The translations under genes and the position numbers were made by a program. A stretch of 64,000 nucleotides of DNA from NCBI GenBank assembly GCA_029266835.1, contig JAQSWD010000001.1:1-64000 (forward strand), given 5' to 3'. The notes beneath the pieces were generated by a model that did not search any database, was not told the origin of the DNA, and worked only from the letters and a program-made list of their open reading frames with translations. Of this stretch, positions 1-9,687 are shown one piece after another; positions within the stretch are counted from its first letter, which is position 1, and every line of letters begins with the position of its first letter. The DNA is from Steroidobacteraceae bacterium. GTDB lineage: Bacteria; Pseudomonadota; Gammaproteobacteria; Steroidobacterales; Steroidobacteraceae.

Positions 1-420
1 CTCGGCGGCGATGCCGAAGTGCTGGTGGTGCGCATGCGGGACAAGGCCGAGGCCGCCGCGATTATCCTGCGCCATGGGGATCGCATCGAGGTGCCCTGGG
101 CTGCCTGTTCGCCGGAGGGCAAACGAGGCGCGCTCAACATGCGCATGTACTGGGAGATGCTTCGGCGCAGCCTGGAACGCGGCGCGCGCGCGTTCGACTT
201 CGGGCGATCGAGCGTGGACAGCGGCACCCACAAGTTCAAGGCGCAGTGGGGCGCCCAGCCTGTGCAATTGCATTGGTATTACTGGTTGCCCGAGGGTGCA
301 GCCGTGCCGCGGCTCAACCAGTCGAATCCGAAGTACCAGCTCGCGTCGAAGGTCTGGCGTCGCATGCCGCTGTGGAGCGCCAACCTGCTGGGCCCCTGGC
401 TGGTGCGCAATCTGCCCTGA
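1..420 (+). CDS. FemAB-family protein of the XrtA/PEP-CTERM locus (C-terminal part)
   Basis: The left edge cuts this gene; about 139 C-terminal residues remain and the frame is open from base 1. The fragment carries the second GNAT-like fold of FemAB proteins: a helix with NMRMYWEMLRR, then FDFGRSSVDSGTHKFK and the strand WGAQPVQLHWYYW. The FDFGRS...KFK..WG signature is typical of the FemAB subfamily found beside exosortase A loci. FemAB relatives transfer aminoacyl groups to peptidoglycan or glycans; here the acceptor is unknown. The stop at 418-420 is followed by a converging polysaccharide deacetylase gene. It is consistent with exosortase-locus genes lying to the left. The family is fairly sure; the exact reaction is not. 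Confidence 0.8.
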   Translation, partial: LGGDAEVLVVRMRDKAEAAAIILRHGDRIEVPWAACSPEGKRGALNMRMYWEMLRRSLERGARAFDFGRSSVDSGTHKFKAQWGAQPVQLHWYYWLPEGAAVPRLNQSNPKYQLASKVWRRMPLWSANLLGPWLVRNLP

Positions 421-451
421 CCGGCTCAGCCCCCGAGTCTTTCAGAGTCCT

Positions 452-1522
452 TCAGTGATGATCGAAGTGCGGGTGCAGCCAGCCCGGCAAGGCGAGCATG
501 GCGCGGAACTGGTTGGGCGTCACTCCGGGGCTGATGCCGATGCGCCGCAGCTCGAAGGGTGCCAGCGAGCCTAACCAGTTGACGCCCTGGCGGTAGCTCA
601 CCGCAAGGTCGTATCCGCAGTCCCGCGCGGCCGAGATGGCGCGTCCGTCGTAGGTGTCGGGTGTGCCGAATGGATAGGCAAGGCTGCGCACCCGGCGCCC
701 GAGCAACGCCTCGAGATAGGCCCGCGAATCGTTGAATTCGCGCACGATGGATTCGGTGCTGGCCAGCGCGAGATTGGGATGCGAGACCGTATGCGAACCA
801 AAGTCGATGCCATTGCGCGACATCTCCAGGATCTGTTGCCGGGACACCGGCCTGCTGAGTTCGTGGGCGCGCGGGTCGATGTAACTGGCGAATCGAGTGC
901 GCCAGCCGTCGACCAGCTCGCGGCGCTGCTGGTTGCCGAAGGCCTTGAGGAGCCGATGCAGTCTGACGATGGAAGCGCGCCGCGTGGCGATTCCTTCGCC
1001 CTCCGGCAAGCCGCCCGGACACTGCTCGAAGGTGAGCGCGCGTGGCGGAATGCGCAACATGAGATGCGCGGTGATTTCGAACCAGAACGGTTCGTTGTCT
1101 TCCACATGCCCGGTGGAGATGAACACGGACGCGGGAATCCCGTGCTGCCGGAGCACCGGGAAAGCCACCTCGAAGGTATCGTTGAAGCTGTCGTCGAACG
1201 TGACCGCGACGGCGCGTTCCGGCAGAGTACGGCGATGCGCCACCGCATCGGCGATGTCGTCGAGGGACACCGGGTTAGCGAACTCGCGCAGCGCGCGCAT
1301 CTGTGTGTCGAATTCTTCGGCCGTGGCGCTGACGAGACCGAGATCGAGGGGATAGGCGTGGGGCTGGTCTATGGTGGCGATGCGGTGATAACCGAGGATG
1401 AGCACCGGGCTCCGCGCACGATCGTGGCAGCGCCGGAGCACGCCGAGCAGCCGTCCGCGCACGATGATGTCGGCGAGTCGTTGCTGCTTGCTCTTGCCCG
1501 GCGGCGATGGATGCGTCGACAT
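452..1522 (-). CDS. polysaccharide deacetylase (CE4/NodB family)
   Basis: A 356-residue NodB-fold protein that would hydrolyse N- or O-acetyl groups of a surface glycan. Visible motifs are ILGYHRI near residue 43, the metal/catalytic motif as TFDDSFND near residue 108 (S replaces the usual G of TFDDG), FGSHTVSHPNL near residue 242 (the H-x3-H motif) and LAYPFG near residue 280. An insertion between motifs 1 and 2 (about 130-230) is common in EPS-cluster members. There is no clear signal peptide, so it may act in the cytoplasm or at the membrane. It is divergent from the flippase gene at 1606, leaving 83 bases for promoters. Start is the ATG at 1522; the ribosome site is weak. Confidence 0.85.
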   Translation of the reverse strand: MSTHPSPPGKSKQQRLADIIVRGRLLGVLRRCHDRARSPVLILGYHRIATIDQPHAYPLDLGLVSATAEEFDTQMRALREFANPVSLDDIADAVAHRRTLPERAVAVTFDDSFNDTFEVAFPVLRQHGIPASVFISTGHVEDNEPFWFEITAHLMLRIPPRALTFEQCPGGLPEGEGIATRRASIVRLHRLLKAFGNQQRRELVDGWRTRFASYIDPRAHELSRPVSRQQILEMSRNGIDFGSHTVSHPNLALASTESIVREFNDSRAYLEALLGRRVRSLAYPFGTPDTYDGRAISAARDCGYDLAVSYRQGVNWLGSLAPFELRRIGISPGVTPNQFRAMLALPGWLHPHFDHH

Positions 1523-1605
1523 GATCGCGAGCGTGACCTCTTTGCATCGCTCCGCCGCACACGCGCCGTGTCCCTGCCCGAGCGTGTGGCGATACTAGCA
1601 TCCGC

Positions 1606-3081
1606 GTGTCACGCGTCGCCGTGATCGAGGTCTACCGCAAACTCCGGTCGGCATTGCGCGCTCACACGGTCGCGAAAATCCTCGTGCAGACGATTTCGTG
1701 GCTGGGCATGGTGTACGTGTTTCGGACCCTGGACGCGCATGCCGTGGGCGTGTTCGCCATTGCTTCGGTGGCATTCAGCTACGCGTCGTTGATGTACGAG
1801 GGCGGCATGCTCGAGGCGCTGGTGCAACGGCACCCGCAGTCCTCCGACGAACGACGCTCGGTTTTCAGCCTGCTGATCTCCATGGGCCTGGTCACCGCGA
1901 TTCTGCTCGCCGCGTTGGCCGGCGCCATCGCGTCACTGGTAGAGACGCCCGAAGTCGAAGCGATCATCGCGGTGATGGCGGCGACCTTGTTGTTGACCGC
2001 GGCCGGCATCCTGCCGCACGCGCGCCTCATCCACGAAATGCGCTTCGCGCGGCTCGCGGTGATCTCTTCGGCACAGGCGGTGACCGGTTCCGGCGTCATG
2101 GTGTACCTCGCGTGGTCGGGCGCCGGCGCCTGGTCGCTGGTGTGGGGGCAGGTGGCGGGCACTCTGGTGCGCACGCTGCTGCTCAACCTCGCTGTTCCCA
2201 GTGTCTATCTGCCGACGCGCGCTTTTGCCGCAGCCATGCGATACGTGCGCACCAGCGCCGTGCTCATCGCCGATGGGTTGCTGTTCCGCTGGTACACCTC
2301 CATCGACGTTTTTCTCCTGGGGCGCTGGAGCGGTACGACCCAGCTCGGGCTCTTCAGCTTCGGACAACAGGTGGCCAATACGCCGCTCGAAAAGATCTCC
2401 AACGTGGTGAACGATGTGTCACTGCCGGCGTACACGCGGCTCGCGGACGATCGCGCTGAAGCCGCGACGCTCATGCTCGAGACGATGCGAACCCATGCCG
2501 CCGTCGGCTTGCCGGTTTTCTGGGGTATCGCGAGCGTGGCGGCCACCGCCGTGCCGGTGATCTTCGGCGCGCAGTGGCTGCCGGCCATCTTCCCGGTGAT
2601 CGCCATGGCGGTGGTTGCACCGTTGCGTCTCATCGGCAGCGTGGAAACTCCCGCAATGACCGGCATCGGACGTCCCGGGGTGCTGCTGCGGACCAAGTTC
2701 ATCATCGTTCCGTTGATGACGGTCGCGCTGGTGGCGGGCGCCTGGTGGGGCGGCGTGCGCGGGGTTTCGCTGGCGTGGATGTGCGCGTTTCCGCCCATCT
2801 ACCTGGCCGCGTTCCGGCTGCCGCTGCGTGCCATCGGGCTCACGTATGCGCAGATGTTCGCGGTGGCGCGCGGCCCGTTGCTGGCGGCCGGCATCATGGC
2901 GGCGTGCGTCGCGGGGCTGCAGCACTGGGCGCGTGGTCAATCGTTCCTGTCCCCGCCGATGTTGCTCGTCTCGCTGGTCGCCGTGGGCGCGGTGCTGTAT
3001 CCGGCGGCGTTGTGGATGGTGGACCGCGGCGCGTTCGATCTGCTGCGGCGTCGCGCGCGCCTGATGGTTTCGGAGAGCTAG
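1606..3081 (+). CDS. polysaccharide flippase, Wzx/MATE-like (oligosaccharide translocase)
   Basis: A 491-residue integral membrane protein with about 12-14 hydrophobic segments, opening with a basic amphipathic stretch and ending in a short basic tail (RRRARLMVSES). The first part (LVQTISWLGMVYVFRTLDAHAVGVFAIASVAF) resembles the polysaccharide-transporter (PST/Wzx) family, which flips lipid-linked repeat units across the inner membrane. The GTG at 1606 is used as start; another GTG at 1621 is possible. The next gene begins directly after its stop with no spacer. It probably heads the EPS run and would serve the Wzy-type route, distinct from the ABC exporter at 25994-28092. Confidence 0.8.
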   Translation: MSRVAVIEVYRKLRSALRAHTVAKILVQTISWLGMVYVFRTLDAHAVGVFAIASVAFSYASLMYEGGMLEALVQRHPQSSDERRSVFSLLISMGLVTAILLAALAGAIASLVETPEVEAIIAVMAATLLLTAAGILPHARLIHEMRFARLAVISSAQAVTGSGVMVYLAWSGAGAWSLVWGQVAGTLVRTLLLNLAVPSVYLPTRAFAAAMRYVRTSAVLIADGLLFRWYTSIDVFLLGRWSGTTQLGLFSFGQQVANTPLEKISNVVNDVSLPAYTRLADDRAEAATLMLETMRTHAAVGLPVFWGIASVAATAVPVIFGAQWLPAIFPVIAMAVVAPLRLIGSVETPAMTGIGRPGVLLRTKFIIVPLMTVALVAGAWWGGVRGVSLAWMCAFPPIYLAAFRLPLRAIGLTYAQMFAVARGPLLAAGIMAACVAGLQHWARGQSFLSPPMLLVSLVAVGAVLYPAALWMVDRGAFDLLRRRARLMVSES

Positions 3082-4155
3082 GTGACGGCATTGCAGGTGC
3101 GGCGCTGGAGCGATGCGGAGTTCGCCGCGAGCCGCGACGCATGGCAGGGGCTGCTCGCACGCTCGGATGCCAACCCGCTGTTCATGTCGTTCGACTGGGT
3201 CGAGCGCTGGTGGCGGCACCATGCCACCGCATTGTCTGCCCGGCTGCATGTACTCGGCGTGTATTCGCCCGAGGGCGCCCTCCGTGCGCTGGTTCCGCTG
3301 TATTCGCATCGGGGCACGCATCGCGGCGTCCTCCGCACCCGGCGCATCGAGCTGCTGGGCTGCGCCTGGCGAGATGCCTCGGCGGTGTTCACCGAGTACC
3401 TCGACCTCGTGGTGGAACGCGGCTCGGAAGAAGCCGTGTGCGTGGCGGTGCGCGATCACCTGCTCTCGGAGTCTTGGGACGAGCTGCTGCTCTGCAATCT
3501 GCGCGAGGGCAGCGTCGCGGAACGGCTGGCGCGCCAAATTCGCCCGGCCTATCTACGCCCGCCGGAAGGCATGACGGGGTGGAGCATCGCCTTGCCTGCA
3601 TCGTTCGAGTCCTATGTCGCCGGACTCGGGTCGAACACGCGCCGCAAGGTGCTGCATCAGCGCGACAAGATGCCGGCCACGCTGCACGTGGTCGAAGATC
3701 CGCAAGAGCGCCGGGCGGCGCTTGCGAGACTCGAACAATGGGCTGCGAGGCGCTGGGGCGATGCGCCCGCCGGGTCGCGCGCGAAGTTCCACGCTGAGTT
3801 GGTCGAACGGGTAGACCCCGCCGTGCGGCTGACCGAACTGCGCGCAGGCGCCGAGTGCGTCTCGATCATGCTCAACCTGCGGGTGTCGGGCACCGAGTAC
3901 TACCTGCAATCCGGCTTCGACCCCGCCACTGCGCGCGGTGTCTCGCCGGGCTATCTGCATCTGGGCCATGCCATCGAGGCCGCATGCCGCGACGGCATTC
4001 GGCATTTCGACTTCCTGGCCGGGCCCGGCCTCCACCGCGAGTACAAGCGCGACTTCGCCGCAACCCCCTCGAACTTGCAGACCCTGCAGATTGTGAGAAG
4101 ACGGTCACTTCGCGTCCTGTTTGGAGTGCTCGATCGGCTGCGGGGCGGCGAGTGA
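3082..4155 (+). CDS. GNAT acyltransferase, BcsL/CelD-like
   Basis: A 357-residue protein with two GNAT-like halves. Features seen are FMSFDWVERWWRHH near residue 33, a central SNTRRKVLHQRDKM segment near 190, a C-terminal YYLQSGFDPATARGVSPGYLH strand-turn region and FDFLAGPGLHREYKRDFA near 315. This arrangement is typical of the CelD/BcsL acetyltransferase group often encoded in EPS loci and related to FemAB proteins. It probably acylates a sugar or a lipid-linked intermediate in the cytoplasm; substrate unknown. It starts at the GTG directly after the flippase stop, which implies translational coupling. Confidence 0.75.
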   Translation: MTALQVRRWSDAEFAASRDAWQGLLARSDANPLFMSFDWVERWWRHHATALSARLHVLGVYSPEGALRALVPLYSHRGTHRGVLRTRRIELLGCAWRDASAVFTEYLDLVVERGSEEAVCVAVRDHLLSESWDELLLCNLREGSVAERLARQIRPAYLRPPEGMTGWSIALPASFESYVAGLGSNTRRKVLHQRDKMPATLHVVEDPQERRAALARLEQWAARRWGDAPAGSRAKFHAELVERVDPAVRLTELRAGAECVSIMLNLRVSGTEYYLQSGFDPATARGVSPGYLHLGHAIEAACRDGIRHFDFLAGPGLHREYKRDFAATPSNLQTLQIVRRRSLRVLFGVLDRLRGGE

Positions 4156-4190
4156 TCGTTTAGGCTTGCCGCCCCGAGAAACCGGCCACC

Positions 4191-5420
4191 ATGCGCATCC
4201 TGCTGCTCACCCATCGTCTGCCGTACCCCCCCAACCGGGGCGACAAGATACGTTCGTTCAACGTGCTCGAGTACCTGGCCCGGCGCCACGAGGTGCACGT
4301 GGCGTGTCCGGTGGACGACGCTTCCGACCTGGCCCATGTGGCGGAGCTGCAGCGGCGCTGTGCCGGCGTCATCGCCGTGAGCATCGAAGGCCGCAGCCGG
4401 CTTTCGGCGGGGCTGCGCGCGCTCACCAGCGGCAGTTCCATCACCGTGCGGCATTTTCATGTGCCGTCATTGCAGCGGCGCATCGACGAGTTTCTCGATA
4501 CGCACGACATCGACGCGGTGTTCTGCTTTTCCTCGCCCATGGCCGAGTACGTGTTCCGCTCGCGGCATGCGGACGGCAAACTGCGCCACGCCTTGCGACT
4601 CATGGATCTCATCGACGTGGACTCCTACAAGTGGCGGCAATACGCCGAGCGCCATCACATTCCCCAGCGCTGGGTCTACGACTATGAAGCGCGGCGGTTG
4701 TCCGATTACGAACGGCGCATCGCCGCCGATTTCGATCACCTGTTCCTCGTGAGCGCGCAGGAGCGCGAGTACATGCCGGTAGGCGCCCGCGTCGACAACC
4801 TGAGCGCACTTTCGAACGGTGTGGATCTCGAATACTTCGCGCCGCGCGCCGGTTCCGGAGGCGGCAACACGCTGGTGTTCACCGGGGTCATGGATTACTG
4901 GCCGAACGTGCAGGGCGTGACCTGGTTCGCCGACGAGGTGTTGCCGCTCATCCATGCGGAGCGGCCCGACCTGCGGTTCATCGTGGTGGGATCGCGACCC
5001 ACCGAAGCCGTCAAACTGCTCGCCGGACGCCCGGGTATCGAGGTCACCGGCTTCGTCGATGACGTGCGCGGCTACGTGCACGCCGCGGCCCTCTGCGTGG
5101 TTCCGCTCAAGGTGGCGCGCGGCGTGCAGAACAAGGTGCTCGAGGCCATGGCCATGGGCAAGGCGGTGGTTTGCACCGCTCAATCGCTCGAAGGTATCCA
5201 CGCGTGCAATGGTGTCGATGTGGTGGTCGCGGACTCGCCGGGAGATTTCGCGGCGCGGGTGCTTAGCCTCGTGCAAACGCCCGGGCTCGCCGCGGACATC
5301 GGACAGAGCGCACGCCGCTGCGTGGAACGTGGATATTCCTGGGAAGCAAACCTGCGGCCGCTCGACGCGCTGCTGAATGCCGGCGAGCAGCCGGCGAGGG
5401 CGGTTGGAGTGAGATCGTGA
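4191..5420 (+). CDS. glycosyltransferase, XrtA/PEP-CTERM-associated GT4 type
   Basis: A 409-residue GT-B glycosyltransferase. The N-terminus MRILLLTHRLPYPPNRGDKIR is characteristic of a subfamily that co-occurs with exosortase A loci (TIGR03087-like, from memory). The C-terminal domain has the GT4 nucleotide-sugar site: LVFTGVMDYWPNVQG near residue 225 and ARGVQNKVLEAMAMGKAVV near 307. It would add a sugar to the EPS repeat unit at the cytoplasmic face of the membrane. Start is the ATG at 4191, 35 bases after the preceding stop; its last codons overlap the GTG of the next gene. Confidence 0.85.
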   Translation: MRILLLTHRLPYPPNRGDKIRSFNVLEYLARRHEVHVACPVDDASDLAHVAELQRRCAGVIAVSIEGRSRLSAGLRALTSGSSITVRHFHVPSLQRRIDEFLDTHDIDAVFCFSSPMAEYVFRSRHADGKLRHALRLMDLIDVDSYKWRQYAERHHIPQRWVYDYEARRLSDYERRIAADFDHLFLVSAQEREYMPVGARVDNLSALSNGVDLEYFAPRAGSGGGNTLVFTGVMDYWPNVQGVTWFADEVLPLIHAERPDLRFIVVGSRPTEAVKLLAGRPGIEVTGFVDDVRGYVHAAALCVVPLKVARGVQNKVLEAMAMGKAVVCTAQSLEGIHACNGVDVVVADSPGDFAARVLSLVQTPGLAADIGQSARRCVERGYSWEANLRPLDALLNAGEQPARAVGVRS

Positions 5421-7718
5421 ATCACCTGGCGACGATTCTCGTGCGCGAGCCGGCCGGCATCGACCGCGATCGTGAAGCGATCCGCACGGGCGTGCCGCTG
5501 GCACGAGGCACGGTGAACGAAGTCGCCGGGCTTGCGCTGCTCGATGCGCAGCAGCGCAGGCTGCCGGCGCAGTTCAAGGTGCTCGCCACCTGGCCGGATG
5601 GCAGCGTGAAATGGCTGCTGGTGGATACTCGAGTCAGCGTGAGCGCGGGCGGCGACCTGCGCGTGTCGTTGGCCAGGGCCGACGCTGCCATCAGCGCCGA
5701 TGCCATCGAAATCCAGCAGTTTGACGACCGGCTGCGCGTCGATACGGGAGCCGCGGTGTTCGAGATACCGCGCGCTGGTGACGGCCGATTCGCATCGGTG
5801 AGCGTTGGCGGGCGGGCCTGCCTCGAGTCTTCCGGCATGGTCGTGCGTGCGCGTGGCGCCCGCAATGCGCCACTCACCGTGCGACTGGTCGAGGCCAAGG
5901 TCGAGGAGCACGGACCGGTTCGCGCTTCCATTGCTTGCGCCGGGATCATCGAAGCACAAGGACGCGAACTTGTGCGCCTCGAATTGCGGCTGGTCTTCAT
6001 CCAGGGTTCGGCCGCGGTGCGCGTCGAATGCGAGATCTGGAATCCGCGCGCGGCGCGTCACGTCGGCGGCTTGTGGGATCTCGGTGATGCCGGCTCGGCA
6101 TTGCTCGAAGACCTGTCGATCGAACTGCGCCCCTCACAACCGCCGCGGCAACTCACCTGGCAGGCCGAACCGGGGCAGTGGCACGAATCACCCGCGACAG
6201 CCTGGTCGCTGTACCAGGATTCCAGTGGCGGCGAGCGCTGGAATTCACCCAATCATCTCGATGCCGGCGGCAAGCTCACGGTGGGCTTTCGCGGATATCG
6301 CGTGCAAGGCGCGGAAGGTCGCGTGTTGCATCAGGGAGAGCGCGCCAGTCCGGTGGTGCAGGTGGGTGGCGCCGGCACGAGCATCGCGGCCACGGTCGAA
6401 CATTTCTGGCAGAACTTTCCCAAGGCACTGCGGTGGGATGGTGTGGCGCTGAGCGTGGGGTTGTTTCCCGCGGAGTGCCTGGCGGAGTTCGAACTGCAGG
6501 GTGGCGAGAAAAAAAGGCACGCCGTCCTGCTCGGGTTCGGCGGCGAAAGTCCGCCGCGTGCGATGGCTGCGTTGCATGCGCCGCTGACGGTTTCGCTGGA
6601 CCCCGCGGAATCGGCGGCGACTCGTGCGGTGGGCTACCTGGTTCCCGCCAACGAGGACCACAACGCCGAATACCTGCGTTACATCTCGTCGATAGTCGAA
6701 GGCGCCAATTCATTCGTCGCCAAGCGCGAACTCATCGATGAGTACGGCTGGCGCAACTTCGGCGACTTGTATGCGGATCACGAGGCCGTGCATCACAAGG
6801 GCCCGGAGCCCTTCATTTCCCACTACAACAACCAGTACGATTTCGTGTACGGCGCGGGCATGCACTTCCTGCGAACCGGCGATCGCCGCTGGCGGGACCT
6901 GATGACCGAAGCGGCGCGGCATCTCATCGACATCGACATCTACCACACGCGCGAAGACAAGGCGGGGTTCAGCGGCGGCCTCCTGTGGCACACCGACCAC
7001 TATCAACCCGCGGCGACCTGCACGCATCGCACCTACAGCGCGCGAAATGCAAAGGGGCCGTACGGCGGCGGCCCCAGCAACGAACACAACTACACCTCGG
7101 GCCTGCTGCAGTACTACTACCTCACAGGTGATCCGGGGGCGGCCAGCGCGATTCTCGAGCTTGCCGACTGGGTCATGGCGATGGACGATGGCTCGCGTAC
7201 CTTGTTGGGATTCATCGACGACGGCCCCACCGGCCTGGCCAGCAAGAGCCGCGACATGGATTTCCACAAACCCGGGCGCGGCGCCGGCGTATCGCGACGT
7301 CCTGCACAAGGTCGAACTACCCACCGAGACCTGGCCGGCGCACGACATCCGCAAGTGTCATGTGTTCCACCTGGCCGCGCGTCACGCGCCGGAATCCGAG
7401 CGCGCACCGTTCAGTGAAAAGGCCGCCTTCTATTTCGAGCGCTGCCTGGCCGACCTGCTGTCATTCCCCACCGCGTATGTGACCCGGCCGCAGGTCATCC
7501 TGTGTGTGTATGGTGTGGTGCATGGCTACTACCAGCGCGACCCGCGGCACACGCAGCTGTCGCCGCAGCCCAACTATGATTTCGGCCAGCCCGTGCCATT
7601 CGAAACACAGGGCGCCCGGCTGCGAAGCTCCCTGCGCCGCAAGGTCTCGGTCACGGCGGGCGAGCTGATGCGGCTGGTGCGCGACCGACTGCGCGGCTTG
7701 ATGCGGGGCAAGCGATGA
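5417..7718 (+). pseudogene. PcRGLX/YetA-like (rhamnogalacturonan lyase-like) protein, frameshifted
   Basis: Conceptually about 766 residues split by a frameshift near 7271-7276. The first frame runs from the GTG at 5417 through ...DMDFHKPG; the homologous continuation (AAPAYRDVLHKVELPTETW...) lies in the next frame to the stop at 7716-7718. Dropping one G from the GGG at 7274-7276 restores one reading frame. The N-terminus, with RTGVPLARGTV and LATWPDGSVKWLLVD, fits a RIFT-barrel domain of PcRGLX/YetA-like proteins. The middle is a beta-sandwich, and the last 350 residues fit an alpha/alpha toroid (HYNNQYDFVYGAGMH, HTDHYQPAATCTHR). Relatives cleave or debranch rhamnose/uronate glycans. No signal peptide is visible, which is odd for a lyase. 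The frameshift may be a sequencing error. Confidence 0.6.
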
Positions 7719-8287
7719 GGCGAGTGCTCAAGGCGGTGATTTTCGGCATCGCCTGGCTGCTGACGTCGCCCTTGATCCTGCTCAGCTGGCTGGAATCCCT
7801 GCTCACGCGCGGTGAACAGGTCTTCCTCACCTGCGCCCAACTACTCGCCTGCATGCCCGGTTGGCCTGGCGCGCGCCTGCGCGGCGCCTTCTATTGCGCG
7901 ACGCTCGAGGACTGCAGCTGGGAAACCCATATCGGTTTCGGTTCTGTGTTCACCCATCGCGGGGCGAAGCTCGCGCCCAACGTCTCCATGGGGGCGTACT
8001 GCGTCATCGGTCATGCCGACCTCGGGCGAGGGGTCATGATGGGCAGCCGGGTGAGCATTCCCAGCGGCAAGCGCCAGCATTTCGGCGAGGGCGGCAGCCT
8101 GGTGGCCGAGGCGCGTTATGACACCGTCAAAGTCGGCGCGGGCTGCTGGATCGGCGAAGGCGCCATCCTTCTCGCGGAGGTGGGCGAGGGTTCGGTGGTC
8201 TCGGCGGGGGCGGTCGTGGTCAAGGCCATGCCGGGAGGCAGCATCATCGGGGGTAATCCGGCGCAGGTCCTGCGATCGCTTGCCTGA
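7715..8287 (+). CDS. hexapeptide-repeat (left-handed beta-helix) acyltransferase
   Basis: A 190-residue protein whose ATG overlaps the preceding stop (ATGA). A hydrophobic N-terminal segment (VIFGIAWLLTSPLILLSWL) suggests membrane association. The rest is made of hexad turns of the LbetaH fold: IGFGSVFTHRGAKLAPNVSMGAYCVIG, then VKVGAGCWIGEGAILLAEVGEGSVVSAGAVV and the closing GGNPAQVL. Such enzymes O- or N-acylate sugars using acyl-CoA. In this cluster it most likely decorates the EPS. A segment of 176 bases with no gene follows before the next glycosyltransferase. Confidence 0.8.
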   Translation: MRRVLKAVIFGIAWLLTSPLILLSWLESLLTRGEQVFLTCAQLLACMPGWPGARLRGAFYCATLEDCSWETHIGFGSVFTHRGAKLAPNVSMGAYCVIGHADLGRGVMMGSRVSIPSGKRQHFGEGGSLVAEARYDTVKVGAGCWIGEGAILLAEVGEGSVVSAGAVVVKAMPGGSIIGGNPAQVLRSLA

Positions 8288-8463
8288 GGCTCTCTGGCTG
8301 CGTTCCAGGGCGGTCCCGAAGCTCAATGGCGGCCGGCAATTCCCGGTCTAAGTCCCGGAATCCAGTCCTTTTTATGTGAATCGTTCCCGGCCTGGGGCGA
8401 GTTCACGAATCCAGCTTCGACCGGGTCTCAGGGGATGGCATCCAGAGACCAGAACCGGCATTT

Positions 8464-9687
8464 ATGCAGCCCTTGGAAGTGGGTCGCGCAGCTGTTCGCA
8501 ACCCGCAGGGAGTTATTTTGGTCCGGGACGACAAGGGAGCGCCGCCAAGCGATCGGTGCCTGGTGGTTTTTGCCGACGATTGGGGACGTCACCCGTCCAG
8601 CTGCCAGCACCTCGTACGAGAGCTCCTCGATACCTGCGACGTCACCTGGATCAATACCGTGGGTACCCGCGGTCTCTCGTTCGATTTCGAGCTCATGCGA
8701 AGAGGCGTACAAAAATTGAAGCAATGGGGATCGCGTCCGGCCGGCCCGGCGCCGCGCGACGGTGGTCCCGCGCCCGTGGTGCACAACCCGGCCATGTACC
8801 CGGGCTTTCGTACACGCTGGCAGCGCCGCCTCAATGCGCGAATGTTGTCCAACTACCTCGTGGCCAGACTTCCGCGACTGCGCGACTCGGTGATCCTGAG
8901 TTCGGTGCCCATCATCGCCGACCTGCCGGCGCGCGTGTCCGCCAGGAGCTGGGTGTACTACTGCGTGGACGATTTCTCGGCGTGGCCGGGGCTGGACTCC
9001 GGCCCGCTGCAGTCGATGGAAAAGGACCTGGTAACTCGGGCCGATCGCATCGTCGCGGCCGGCGACAATCTTGCCGCGCGCATTCGAGGCATGGGCCGTG
9101 ATGCCGAGATCGTTTCACACGGCATCGACCTTGACCACTGGTCACGCACGGACGGCAGCGCGGCATTGCTCGCCAATCTACCGCGACCGCTGGTGCTCTT
9201 CTGGGGCCTCGTCGATCGTCGTCTCGATGTGAACGCCATTGAGCGCCTCTCGCGGCGTCTCACGGCAGGGACGATCGTGTTCGTGGGGCCGCAGCAGGAT
9301 CCGGATCCCCGCCTCGCCGCCTTGCCGCGCGTGAATCTCGCGGGTCCCGCGGAATTCGCCGATCTGCCGGCGCTGGCGCGCGAAGCCGCGGTGCTGGTGA
9401 TGCCCTATGCCGATCTGCCCGTCACGCGCGCCATGCAGCCGCTGAAGATGCGCGAGTACCTCGCGACAGGCCGTCCCGTGGTCGTCACGCGGTTGCCCGC
9501 GGTGGGTGGCTGGGAGGATTGCATGGACGTGGCCGACAACGCCGACGACTTCGCCAGCCGCGTTCTCGAGCGTCTCGGCTCGGCGCTGCCCGACTCGCAG
9601 CGCCAGGCCCGCCTGCGACTGAAAGACGAGAGCTGGCGCGGCAAGGCCGCCCGGCTGGAAAGAATTCTGTTTGGAGTGAACGTATGA
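8464..9687 (+). CDS. glycosyltransferase, GT1/GT4-like
   Basis: A 407-residue GT-B protein. The N-terminal half has an acceptor-type Rossmann fold (RCLVVFADDWGRHPSSCQH; VILSSVPIIADLPAR; YYCVDDFSAWPG). The C-terminal half has LVLFWGLVDRRLDVNAIERL and the donor-site helix MQPLKMREYLATGRPVVVT. It resembles glycosyltransferases that start or extend EPS repeat units, with no membrane segment. The ATG at 8464 is the longest start and the N-terminal 30 residues are not well conserved in appearance, so a later start is possible. Its stop overlaps the next ATG. Confidence 0.75.
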   Translation: MQPLEVGRAAVRNPQGVILVRDDKGAPPSDRCLVVFADDWGRHPSSCQHLVRELLDTCDVTWINTVGTRGLSFDFELMRRGVQKLKQWGSRPAGPAPRDGGPAPVVHNPAMYPGFRTRWQRRLNARMLSNYLVARLPRLRDSVILSSVPIIADLPARVSARSWVYYCVDDFSAWPGLDSGPLQSMEKDLVTRADRIVAAGDNLAARIRGMGRDAEIVSHGIDLDHWSRTDGSAALLANLPRPLVLFWGLVDRRLDVNAIERLSRRLTAGTIVFVGPQQDPDPRLAALPRVNLAGPAEFADLPALAREAAVLVMPYADLPVTRAMQPLKMREYLATGRPVVVTRLPAVGGWEDCMDVADNADDFASRVLERLGSALPDSQRQARLRLKDESWRGKAARLERILFGVNV

